From Chamaea fasciata (Eukaryota; Chordata; Aves; Passeriformes; Sylviidae), in the NCBI GenBank assembly GCA_029207755.1, contig JARCOQ010000006.1:20992890-21056889 (forward strand): 64,000 bases of DNA, in the 5' to 3' direction. Of this stretch, positions 24,201 to 35,590 are shown in pieces; position 1 is the stretch's first letter, and each line of letters starts with the position of its first letter. The translations under genes and the position numbers were made by a program. The notes beneath the pieces are model-generated. The model was not told the origin of the DNA. It was given only the letters and a program-made list of their open reading frames with translations, and ran no database searches.

Positions 24201-27200
24201 TGTTACTTAAGAATTTTGAATATAGCTTTTTTCATCTTACCAAATAATACTGAGACATCAGGGAACATTTAACCTGTTGTTAGCCAAAACTTCTGTGACA
24301 AAGAACAAGATATTTGCTACAAGGAGATTGTTTGACAATTCACTCTCAACTCTTAAACTTATTAGAAAATGAGCAAATTGTTCCATTATTTTGAATAAGA
24401 ATTTTTAAACTACATTTTTGAACAGAGCATATTTGTCGTATAATTCAGAATGTATAATTAAAAAATGTCAAGGCTTAAACTAGGGAAGTGTCAATGGTGA
24501 CAATATAGTGAAAGTGTAACACTAATGACTCCATGGTTTTAAAATTATTTGATGTTTCAAAAAGTAACAAATCTATTTAGGCAATTGCATGTAGGAGAGG
24601 CCATAATTAATAAGTCACACATTTTGTGTAGTATGCCTAATGAGACCATTACAGCATGGAAATGTGTATCCAGTGAGTAAGAGCAGGCATCTTCAACGTT
24701 GTTTTTCAAGTCCCCTGGGCATCAGTCACATGTGCCAGACATTGAAACTGTTGAACCTTTTTGCTCCTCTAACACCTGCACAAAGTAATAGCTTAAGATG
24801 CCATGTTAAAAACAGGATTTCATCTGCCAAACATGATCAAAGTTGAGATATTAATTACTCCTCTGGGAATTGGGTATAGAAAATGCTAACATGAATACAT
24901 AAATATGATTTTTTTCAGATACAAAGCTAGTTGAATTCACTGAGCTTGTATAAGCAATAATCAAGATTTGAGCAAAACTGTTCCACTTCAAGATAAATTT
25001 TTAGGCCTTTGGCTATCTTTTGTTGAAATTGTATTATGTGAAATAGCTCATTTTAAGTTCATAAAACTGCATGTTAATTTTTCAATCAGAATCAATTTCC
25101 CTTATAAAAAAGTGCAAAACACTGTGATTTTTCATCTGAAGACATTTACTAGCTTTCGTCATCAATTGCATGAGTAATTTAAAATAATGAGCTCATATAC
25201 AATTTCTACTTTTTTTTTTGCCTGAAACCAAGCATGATAGCAAATTTGAAATCTTCAGTCTGTTAGAATTTTATAACCACACTACTTGAGTGCCATTTTA
25301 AATTTTATCTTTGGATTACATTTTCATAGAATTTTCCAAATTAAGTCTAAAATAAGACGGCAGCCAAATCCTATAAAAAAGAAGGTGATCCTTCTTTAAA
25401 TCTTCACAATTCAAAGAGTACTTCACGGTATACTAATTTTCTTAGATAACTTTTTCATGTAAGGAATAAAGGTATTTGATCTAAAAGATAATCTGAGAGC
25501 TGTAAATATTTAGACACAACTATTTTATTAGCTTGAGATTCACTTGAGAGCATCAGCTGAAAGAAGAGAGCTAGAGGCAATTCCCCTATATTCACATTCT
25601 CTCCCAGCTAGTGTACTCACTCCTAATAAGTTGAAAGGTATCCTTGATTTGAAAATACCCTAACAGCGTGTCCATCTTATTTAAATATATGTTTGGAGGA
25701 TGTAAACACCCTGATTATTTAAAATACATTAACTCCATAGTGAGGATGTGTGTGCATATCTTGAAAGGGTGTACTTAGTTTACAATGAGCTGATTTTCAA
25801 TTCTGTAAACCTATGTCAGAGACATTTAGTATTCTAATGTGAGAAATCAAAGGCAATATACAAATTGAAAATGAACTGAAGAAATACCATTCTCAGAAGA
25901 AAATAACATATACTAGAAGAAACTAAAGTGAATTAAAGTTAATAAAGGTATAGGCATAAGTTAAACTGATGAATAATTATCTTTATTCTCAACAGAGATT
26001 GACAGGGATTTTGAGTCACAAAATTGAGCTGTGATGCAATGATCAGAGGAGATCATAGATAATATTTCAAACTGAAAATAATTTATTCTTAGTTGTGTGG
26101 AAAACTTCATAGGATAGTGTATGACTTGGAAACTGAAAGATCATCAAATGGCAGAGCACAGTTTAGATGCATATAGGGCCTGATTCAAGTCTCCATTCTG
26201 AGAGCTCTGTTCCAGATTTCCTGTGCTTGTTTTGAGCTGTGACCATTCTGAGTAGCTGACTTCCTTGCATTATATACTAGCTGTGGTAATGAGAATAAAG
26301 TGTTAGCTAGAAAGGCTTGTCAAAATGTTCCTAAACAGTGGGCTGTTAAAAACATATTCAAGCAGATCAGCTGAATGCTTTCATGCTACAGTGTGCCTAC
26401 TCAAAAGCATATTGTAACCGTGATGATGTACATTTTCACAGAAATATTTTCACATTGCTCTTTTCACTTCTGAATTATAATGCATTTTATAAGTAAAAAC
26501 AGGTGGAACAATTTTAAGCATTGGGTTTTGAAAAAAAAATAACGAACATATTAGTATGAAAGTCTAAGTTTTCAAAAGTGAAAATGATGAAAGCTATATA
26601 AAGCATTTCCAAAGTTTGAGTTACTGTTGAGTTTAGTGATCACTGACAAATATGAAAAGACCCTACCATGCTTTCATTGTTAGGGAAACGTCATAACTGA
26701 AATTAACAATCACATGAAATTTACAAAGGAGAGTGCTATATGCTGTAATGTGTATTTTTTTACTTATAATTCTTTTTCAGCAGAGAAGGAGAGAATGAAG
26801 ACACAATGTCCAGCCACTAGTGCAATGAACTGTGTTGTGATTTCTCCTGTATCTGAATCATAGATCATGATCCTGTAGGTCATAATACATGATTACTCAT
26901 GTATTATGGTATACAAGAATACTTAAAGGAAGAGTCAGGATGGGGGCCAGTACAGAACAGTGTCCTGAAAGGCATTTGCTCACACTAAGAATGGAATGAA
27001 TGAAAGGGAATTTGTACAGGAAAAGATAACATCTCACAGGGGTTCATTGAGTGCCTGGACTATAGCATAAGCTCTGTGACATAACAGATACCTACATATT
27101 CACACCAACATGCATGCCATTTGCATTCTTGCAGACACATAGGAACCTTAGGACAAAAAAGAAATTAAGAAACTGAAACATTAGTAGTATCAAGGCATAA

Positions 27201-28798
27201 GAGTCTGCACACCTAAATTTGGTGTTTCTGATAACAGTATGCGTGCAATCTCAGCCTTATAAAGTATTGCTGATATGGTTACCTAGCTGTAAATGGTCTT
27301 GAACCCTGCTGGTTAGATGTATCTTGCCTCAGTGAATTAATAGACATTGTTATCCTCACTTTAGCCTTGGCTACCCTAAGCGCCTCTAATCAATACCAAG
27401 ACATGTCAGGAACTGCAAGTAAAGCAGGCTAATAGGTAAAGTTTTTGCAACGTCTTCCTAAAGTTATCAAACTATAACAGAGAAAGATCTTCTAACATGC
27501 AGTCTTATAACTAACAGATAATCTCTGAGACAGAAGTCTGCTTAGTGGCACAATGTGTTAAGTGACACATAAAAAAGTCTGAAAACAGAATTTTTCATAT
27601 CCCATTTTGTTCCTGTTAGGAAAGTGTATTACAAAAGCAGCACTAGCTGAGAGATAACAGGAAAAATGTAAGGCATCTGAAGAGATAAAACCTAGTTTAA
27701 ACAAGAGAAGCATATGCAAAACTTGGATTGAATTCAAAATAACTCAAGAATGAAAAGTCTGTCGCCTATCCAAAAACAGACCTACCATTTCCCCATTTAC
27801 TTAGGATCTTTTGCTGATTTGGCTTTTTTTGATGTGGACTGATTGTATTTATGTTTGCTGAATGTTGTTTTTTTTCTTTGTAAGATACAAGTAAAACTTT
27901 GAAACATAATATTGAGGCTTTAAAATAATCTAAAGCATTATGCTGAATGACAAATCTAATTTTTAACAAGAACATATGATACATGATATTTACATGAAGT
28001 GATTGCAGTAGACCTCACAAATATTTTGAAGTTCTGTGTGTTACAACTACATAAAGAACATTAACTCTGGCATAATTCTGGATTTATCAGTACAAATTAG
28101 TATTATTTCTTAGTAAAAATTTAGTATTATTTTCTATTTCTATTATTTCTATTGTAATATATGATACATATTACATTGATTTAGAGGTTAAGCACTTTTA
28201 AAAACGTAAGATATAATTTTCCAAGCATGTCAAATATAAAAACATTCTCTTTCTTCAAAGAGGAAAATTAGAAGGCAAGTTAGGACAAACAAGGGACTCT
28301 CATAAAATTTAGTACCCTGTTTAGATTAAAAATCTGTCTTGTTATATAACATGGTTTTTCAAAAGCTGTCTTACATCTTAGAGTAACATGGTCATATGTT
28401 TCATAAAATTAGACATAAAAAATTTATTTAAAAAAGCTAAACTTTAAGAAACTACATGAAAAAACCCAATCCAAATAGATAAACTCCAGTAAATACTTTT
28501 AAATGTCTATCTGGCTTTTATACACGATTTCTGAATGACAAAATAATAAATGTTAAAATTAATTATATTGCTGGATAGGATGCTCAGGAAAAAAAAAGTG
28601 TTAGTTCACATTCAAAGTTTGAAAGTATGTACATGTCACATTTTTAATACTGATGCAGCACTTAGGTACCTTCCTGAATAGTGGAGTTTGCAGACCCAAG
28701 ATCTTAACAGAGAAATTAAAAATATGACCTGAGCAATTTCTAACTCCCATTTCAGCTAGATTTGGAGTATGTACTCTGAGAGTTAGATACTGTTGCAG
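18291..28798. other. Long AT-rich stretch without a recognisable gene
   Basis: About 10.5 kb carries dense stops, only short open frames (at most about 75 codons) and no recognisable transposon. Simple tracts include (AC)n then eighteen As at 23736-23770, and twelve to thirteen Ts near 23998-24010. There is no CpG island, RNA gene or identifiable promoter. The reading frame at 24640-24846 is in slightly GC-richer sequence but shows no domain. Confidence 0.65.
23736..23770. repeat. (AC)n plus poly(A) tract
   Basis: Seven AC dinucleotides are followed after ATAC by 18 consecutive As (23753-23770). Confidence 0.9.

Positions 28799-28837
<39 letters not shown>
28799..28837. repeat. Poly(A) run of 39
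   Basis: Thirty-nine As stand in a row. A tail of this length can mark a recent LINE-mobilised retrocopy, but the sequence just upstream contains no recognisable gene or SINE, and I see no matching target duplication. It may simply be an expanded mononucleotide microsatellite. Confidence 0.9.
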
Positions 28838-28841
<4 letters not shown>

Positions 28842-29577
28842 TTACTTCATGTACTTTAAGCCAAATCAGGAGTAAAGCAGTTTACTGCCCTTTTATTGAC
28901 ATATAATTAACTGGCAGTCTATGAACCATATATTCTTCCTCAATATGTGCAATACAAGAGATAAGCCACAATAATTGATGCCTATGAACTGCTAGTAAAC
29001 ACCTACAGTCCTCCAAACAGCATTCTATACCTAATTGCACAGAAGTTCTAAGCAGACAGTGAGTTATACGAGCACAGACATGGTCTCACAGGGTGTCCAC
29101 ACCTTTAAAAAGGACAGACTTCGAGAAGTTAAATAGAAAGAAGTTCAGTTTCCAGAAGCAGATATTAGCTGAGTAGGACATTTGGTTCTTGGAATATTTT
29201 CCAAATGTGTTTTACAATTTGAGAGTTAGGTGTCAGCTAAGTAAGATTTTTCGAGGGCATAAATGAGTTCTTATGGTTCTTTCTCCCTTTATTATGACAT
29301 AGACCTTGCTCTGAGTAGGGGATGTGTCAGTGAATAATATGAAAGTCATCAATCTATGTGAACAATGGTGATGTGTATGTCAGTTGTTAGTATGCTTTCT
29401 TCTTTCCCCAAGAATAATCTGCTCAGAGTTCAAATTCAGCCACAGACAAGTGTCAGTACTGGAATAATCTGGAGAGTGATTTGTTTACCAACGCCAAGCA
29501 TAAGAATCATTTTTGATCTCCTTTTTTAGCTGAAATATCTGCTTGGGGCTGGCAGGAATGATCTGTCTATAGGAGGT
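28838..29577. other. Sequence without a recognisable gene
   Basis: This is AT-rich DNA between the A39 tract and an LTR remnant. No open frame with a domain, repeat or RNA gene is recognised. Confidence 0.6.
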
Positions 29578-29880
29578 TGCAGTGGGTGGACCCTGTCCCA
29601 TGTCAGGTGCCCACCAAAGCCACTCTTTCAGTGCCCTCAGCTTATCATGGGGAGAGAAAACAGAAAAAAAGGCATGTGAGTTTAATTAGGGACAGGGAGA
29701 AATCACTCACCAATTGCTGTCATGGGCAAAAGACTCACCCTGGGTAAATCAGATTTCTTACCAATCAAATCAGTATAGGGTAAAGAGAAAGAAAACCAAA
29801 TCTTAAAACACCTTCCCCCCACACATCTTCTGCCAGCTCCCTCAGTTCTTGTGGGTGGAGTCCACCCAACCCCAGAGAGT
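29578..29880 (-). mobile_element. Endogenous retrovirus LTR remnant, truncated
   Basis: The plus strand begins TGCAGTGGGTGGACCCTG and continues with 'caggtgcccaccaaagcc', a 'gggacagggagaaatcactc' block, 'accaatcaaatcag' and 'aaccaaatcttaaaacacct'. In this order they match my memory of an avian endogenous retrovirus LTR whose reverse complement starts this way. Only one end of the LTR is kept, since the GC-rich remainder is absent or unrecognisable beyond about 29880. No viral coding sequence is adjacent. I do not assign a class, and identity rests on memory rather than on an alignment. Orientation (minus) is inferred. Confidence 0.7.
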
Positions 29881-31589
29881 TATGAGTGTCTAGGTGGAGT
29901 TGCACATCACAAATCATTTCCCCATGGCTTATGCAGGGTTCCTCCTTTGTTCCTTTGAGAGTATTTTTAAAAGTGATAAAGCATCAGTTCATAGTCAGAA
30001 TCCCAATGTTTGAAATAAAAGAGGAATAACAGTAGTTTATGTTTGCCTACCTAATCAAAAAAATATTTGTTACTACCATTATTTTAGTCCCTAAACTTAC
30101 CAAATTTATATTTTACTGAAAAATCATGCATAATTTTTCTTCATTTTTAAAGTGTCTTCCTGTATGAATAATGGCACCCCAAACCATCACATGAAGTTAC
30201 TAGGAGAGATGTAAGTAAATTATTTTATTTGCATGAGAAAATAATTGGCTTGCAATTTACTGAATGACCATGAAAAAAGAAAATTTTGCTTCTAAATGGG
30301 GATTTCTCTGGTTTTATTCTTTCATAAAAAATTTTACAAGAGTTACAAATTTTATTTCTATGAAATCTTAACCATGTCATTGCAAAGAGATACCAAAATT
30401 AAATTATTTTCTTTATTGACCCTATGACAAATTTTGGCCAAAGTATAGATCTTTTGTGAAGAAATACTCATTACAGGATTCATTAATTCTAGGTGAGTTT
30501 TTTAAGCAACACCCTGCCCCTCTCCCACCTAATTTTGTTTCACTTTCAGAGCTCAGATACCACTACAAGTGTTCCCGTTTTTCATATTATATTATGACTA
30601 AATCTGCTGTTTGCTATTGATTTTATTCACAGCTCCTGCATGTAACCCTACTTCAAAAAGAATACACATTTTTGATGGGATTCAAAGAAAATCACAGATC
30701 TAAAGTTTGAATCTGTTTTAAGATACTTTTTCTCATCTATTAATATTTAAAGGTTAAGTAAGAAATATAAGTCAGTACAGCCTATATAGTTTCCATTTCT
30801 GCAAAGTCTCAGAAAAAGAAAAAGTAATTAAATTAAAGTGAGAAGAGTCAATAGAAAATATTGAAGAGCCTGAGGACACCTAAGTTCAAAGAATGACAAG
30901 CAGGACAAAAGAAAAGGAATGGTCTTAATAAAGAATTCCTAAGCATGGAGAATTAGAAGGAATATTGAATTCTTTTTAGCTATACGAAGTACTACAACAA
31001 AACAACAGAAAACAAACCCAGAATTACATACATAAAGACATATGCTTATTTTAGTTTCTTTATTATGAGTTTACTAATATGAAAAGTTAAATATACATTT
31101 AAACATATTATTAAATACACATTACTGCTTATTTCTGTGAGCCGTTAAGGAAAGAAAATTTGAATTTATTTTTAATTTATTTATTTTATTATGATTTTGA
31201 ATTTTATTTTAATTTATTAATTTTTTTTAATCCTTAATCATAGAAATGAAGGGCATAAAGTCAGAGTCTAGTCTGAGCTTCACAAGAAGTGGAGTTTGGT
31301 TAGTTGTAGGTTTTTTTCCACTAAATATGATGAGAAATATGTGCTAGGTAGGAGTAACGAACTTGTATCCTGCGGTAACTTTTCCATGTATCATTTTATA
31401 AATTTTCTGGAGCAGGTCTTCCCACCATTTACACAACTTTGGGGATGAGACTATTTGGACACTGTGTAATATAAGAGGGGCAATGATGATAGTTCACAGG
31501 CTGTTCTCATGATCCTTCCCAACAAAGACTTATTTACTGTTAATTTATCAAGGACATTTCTGATAGTCTTCAGACTAAAGTCTGGATTT
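29881..31589. other. AT-rich sequence without a recognisable gene
   Basis: Nothing codes here that I can support. A low-complexity T/A stretch with ATTTATTTT units lies at about 31165-31230. Confidence 0.65.
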
Positions 31590-31745
31590 ACACCACTCCA
31601 GATATGGTATCATCAGTGCTGAGCAGACAAGCAGCCCCCAGTCTGCTGCCAGCACTGCCTAACGTAGCCCATTACGCTGTTGCTTTCCTTTCCATGAGCG
31701 TGCTTTGCTGGCTCATGGTCAGCTTGTCCACCAGTGTCTCACAAT
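31590..31745 (-). mobile_element. CR1 LINE fragment, minus strand
   Basis: The plus strand matches the reverse complement of CR1: 'cactccagatatggtatcat', 'agtgctgagcagacaag', 'cagcactgcctaacgtagcc', 'cgctgttgctttcc' and then the well-conserved 'tgctggctcatggtcagctt'. Both ends are missing. It lies about 330 bases from another CR1 piece in the opposite orientation. Confidence 0.82.
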
Positions 31746-32074
31746 AAGGCTGTTTCTTTAGGTTGGTTGGACCCCAGTGTGCACTGGAGGCATTAAGCAG
31801 AAGTTACCAGAAGCCTCAATTTCTCTCATTCCTCAATTATAAACTAGAAGTGCCTATAGCAACTATTGGATCATGAAAGTGTATGTTATCCCTGCATACC
31901 ATTCCTACCTGCACAAATTAAAAAGATACCTTAAAAACACATAGTTACTGTGGGAATTTCTTTCCCTGACACTTTGAAAAAATTGTAAATGAAAATTTCT
32001 GACGGAGATGATCTTTCCTGTCACTCCTAAACGTGTGCAAAGAATGAAAACAAAGATAGTGGAAGGACAGGAAG

Positions 32075-32405
32075 GAGTGACTTATGTGGACTGGCTGAGG
32101 ATATGAGGTTTGTTCACCTTAGGCAAGGAGAGACTTGGGGGTGAACTCATGGCTGTCTACAATTTCCTCATGAGGTAGACCAAGAGGAAGGTGCTGATCA
32201 CTGCTCTCTGCTGTCCAGCGATATGTTGTGAGGGAATGGCTTAAAGATGTATCAGAAGAAACTTAGTTTAGAATTTAGAAAAAAATTCTTCACAAAGCAC
32301 TGGAAAACTCCCCAGGGAAGTGGACAAGGCCACAAGCTTGTCAGAATTCAAGCAGCATTTGTACAATACTCTTAGATGCATGGTTTAACTTTTAGGTTGA
32401 TTAAA
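32075..32405 (+). mobile_element. CR1 LINE 3'-region fragment, plus strand
   Basis: This reads in the forward CR1 direction: 'gtggactggctgagg', 'ggggtgaactcatggctgtc', 'tacaatttcctcatgagg', 'gaaggtgctgatcac', 'gttgtgagggaatggc', 'attcttcacaaagcactgga' and 'ccccagggaagtgg', ending in 'atgcatggtttaact'. The final ~80 bases with the ATTCTATG tail are absent. It is likely the same subfamily as the tail fragment near 35530. Confidence 0.87.
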
Positions 32406-35400
32406 CTCACTGAAAGCATACCTGATTTTGTGGAAGAGGATTGAAAAATTACCAAAGAAAGACATAGCAATAAGACTTTAGGAGTAAATATTTGACCTAA
32501 TATCCCTAGGGGAAAAGTCTTCTGAATCCAAGATAATATGCAATTGTTGCCAGCTTGAGTATTTTACCTGTGTTTTTCTGATCTTATGTGACAACATTGA
32601 TGTTTACATACTTTAATTACAATGCCCTACAATGACAAAAGTTTCTAAACAGGTCAAATTAGCTATTATTTTTACTTGAACATCAAAAGTATTATTTAAT
32701 TTTAAATTTAACATCAGTTTTATCACTCATTTGTTAACCAGTAATCTATATAGTAATAGGTTGTAAATTGCCTTAAGAATGTACCCTCTCAAGGGAATGT
32801 TTACTTGTTTTTAATTGGTAATTACATCTGTAAATACTACTTGTTTTGTCCTATTGCAATATGGGTAATTAATTCTGATAAGGAAGATAATTTGCAAATA
32901 CTTAGCAGTACTTAACACCTAATTCATATAACAAATTGCTTAAAATTTCTTATGAACTACTTCAGACAGCCATTATCAGAGGTAAGCAATGTGTACTTCT
33001 TTCCATCATATTTTCAAGCTACTGAAACTTCACTGTATTTGACATATGAATTCAAATCATATTCCTCATCCAAGTAATCCACATAGCTCATTTATTAAAA
33101 TGACTTGCAACTATTTCTGATAAAGGTCATCTTCTTGAAATTATGAAAATTTCTTTTTAAAAGACATTAATATACTTGTATTTTACAAAAATATGACTAT
33201 CAACATCAGTGAAGGAAGGTCATAAAATCGTCTATTCCTATATCCTAATAGCCCAAAGATAGGGAAAATATTTGGTGCTACAGAAAATTTACTGAGTATT
33301 TTTTTGTATTTTCATTCCTTTCATTCTTTTGCACAAGAAAACAGTTCAAATGATTTACAAGGCACTTGTAAATTTAAGTCAAGGTTCCAACTGTCCTAAC
33401 ATGTGGCTACTCCTTTTAAAATTATTTTTGTCTCTTTCTATGTTTATTTCCTTGTGGACAAATTATGACACTACATTTCTAAATTCACGAGATACTAAAA
33501 TTCTGTTTGCATCTGAAGGATAAATATGTTCCAGTTAGTAGCATTTACTTTACTGCAGTGTTCCTAACACTACACTAGCTTGCACAGTGTGTGACTAATA
33601 ATGAAATTTATTTTGAGACAGCCGTTTTCTAAGTGTGTATCTTTTCATAGACTGATAAACTCACATTACACACAGTAGCAAACTGCAACTAAGATCCCAA
33701 ATGAAATCCAAAACCAGACAAAAGAAAAACTTCTTGCATTTATTTTTTGGTTACAAAAAAAAGCATGAAAATCTGCTGTTCATGTCATAAATATAAAGCA
33801 ACTAATACTCATAGTTTCATAATGTAAATAATCCTAATTTTTTAGGAAAATGTTAATTTATGTGGGATTCTAAAATATTTCTATTTTTGTGAAGTTATGA
33901 TTTCCTCCTCTTCTAAATAGATATTACTGAATTTTTTCAGGAGCACCTAAGGGAAGCTTTTGGCTTCTACTGAGAACTGTAAAGAAATAACATGGATTCT
34001 TTGTTCTCAAGGGCAAAAAGCAAACTCTTGAATGGTAGTGCTTCTTAATAACAAATAAAGAAGAGAGAGATCTTTTAACAACTTTTGGACTGGGACTATT
34101 CCTTTATATGAAAGTTCTTCAAGTACTGGTCTACAGAATAATATTCTTGTTATTTGTCAATAATCAAAACCCCCTTAATTCTTTCTGTGAAAAGCAAAAA
34201 GAGTTCAGTCAAAGCATTTCTTGAATGCCAGAATAATCTCTAATACACTGAATACTTCAGCGCAAATGATTTTCAGTAAAAGCTACATTAAAAAAATCAT
34301 ATTTATTATATTTGTATGTGACTATATGTACAATATTTATATTAATTTTAATATTTTTAAAAAAGCATAAGGAATTGAGAAGCACTAAAATCAATGCCTT
34401 TTTAAAAAGAGAATTTTGATTTTTTTCTGAACACATATAGAGTTTCTAGGAAGGTACAGAACTCTTATTTAAATGCCTGAAAATCTCAGTGGATCTTTCC
34501 CCTTCCTTCAAATGAGATGCCAATTTAGGCAACTGAGAAGGAGGCATAGGCTTCTTTGTACCACTTTCTTTCTCACTCACTTTGATGTTGCATCTATGCT
34601 CCTTCTTGAATGCGTTCCCATCCTTCACAGGATGGCTGCAGCCTTCCAGAAGACCTGCCAGTGATTGCTCCTGAAATTAGTATGTTGTTGACATCCTATT
34701 TCTGCACTCTTAAAAACTTCATGGTTGGCATTTTCTTTACCCTGAAAAAACCTATTAAATGTGAACTACTGTTTAACACGTGACCTATTATGTACAGCGC
34801 TAAGGGAATTACAATGATAAACAATGCTTGTAAATGAGTATATTTCTTCAGTTATCAGTGTCTGCATTCCAAAGTATATATATTCCACATTTCATTTTTT
34901 TCTGTATAATTGATGTAGTACTGCCAAAGTACTGTTGAGTACCAGCCAGACAGATGGTCTCAGTGTACAAGAGATCTTAAATAATTTTTCTGCTAAAAGA
35001 AATCCCCAAAAGCTCCTATTAAGGGAAAGAACCAAGTTAAGCATTAGAAAAGCTCTTGTTGTTCAAATAATATTTTAAGTAGGCAGGAAATGGAATGAAT
35101 ATAAAATTATAATGTGTAGAATAAAGACTAGGCTTTACTTAGGCTTTCTTATATATGCAATATAAGGATTATTCTCCATAATTATGCAGCAGACTTAGTT
35201 TACTTGAGCACACAATAAGTTTAGATTCAATGAGCTGGAACATCCTGATTCAAGTAATGCAGTTTCCTTACTACAGCACAATAGTGATTTTTTTTCAGTT
35301 CTGACAGAGCAGTGGAAGACTTCTAACTGTATTGGTATTTGTTCATTTTCCCATAATCCATAATTTAAAAGTGTCCACCAAACTGCATTGAAGAACACAT

Positions 35401-35529
35401 TCAATTGCATTATAGTTACAGACCTATGGGAAGAGCTGGATGAGAACTACAGGATTCCTGAAAAGGCAGATGAAAAAGGTGAGTGACTATGTCATTCCAA
35501 GAAAAACAACAAGGAATAAGTGGGATATC
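32406..35529. other. AT-rich sequence without a recognisable gene
   Basis: No supported gene, RNA or repeat family is present. Open frames of 60-71 codons (for example 34446-34664 on both strands, and 35195-35410 minus) overlap one another and show no domain. Confidence 0.65.
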
Positions 35530-35590
35530 TTAGAATATCCTGAACTGGAAGGGACGCACATGGAGGATCAAAGTCCAACTCCTGGAATAA
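35530..35590 (-). mobile_element. CR1 LINE 3'-tail fragment, minus strand
   Basis: The plus strand reads 'ttagaatatcctgaactgg', 'aagggacgcac' and 'caaagtccaactcctgg'. This is the reverse complement of the terminal ~60 bases of a CR1 subfamily in which the tail precedes GAATATCCTGAG. The sequence farther right (35590-35900) does not continue as CR1 in a way I can follow. Confidence 0.8.
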
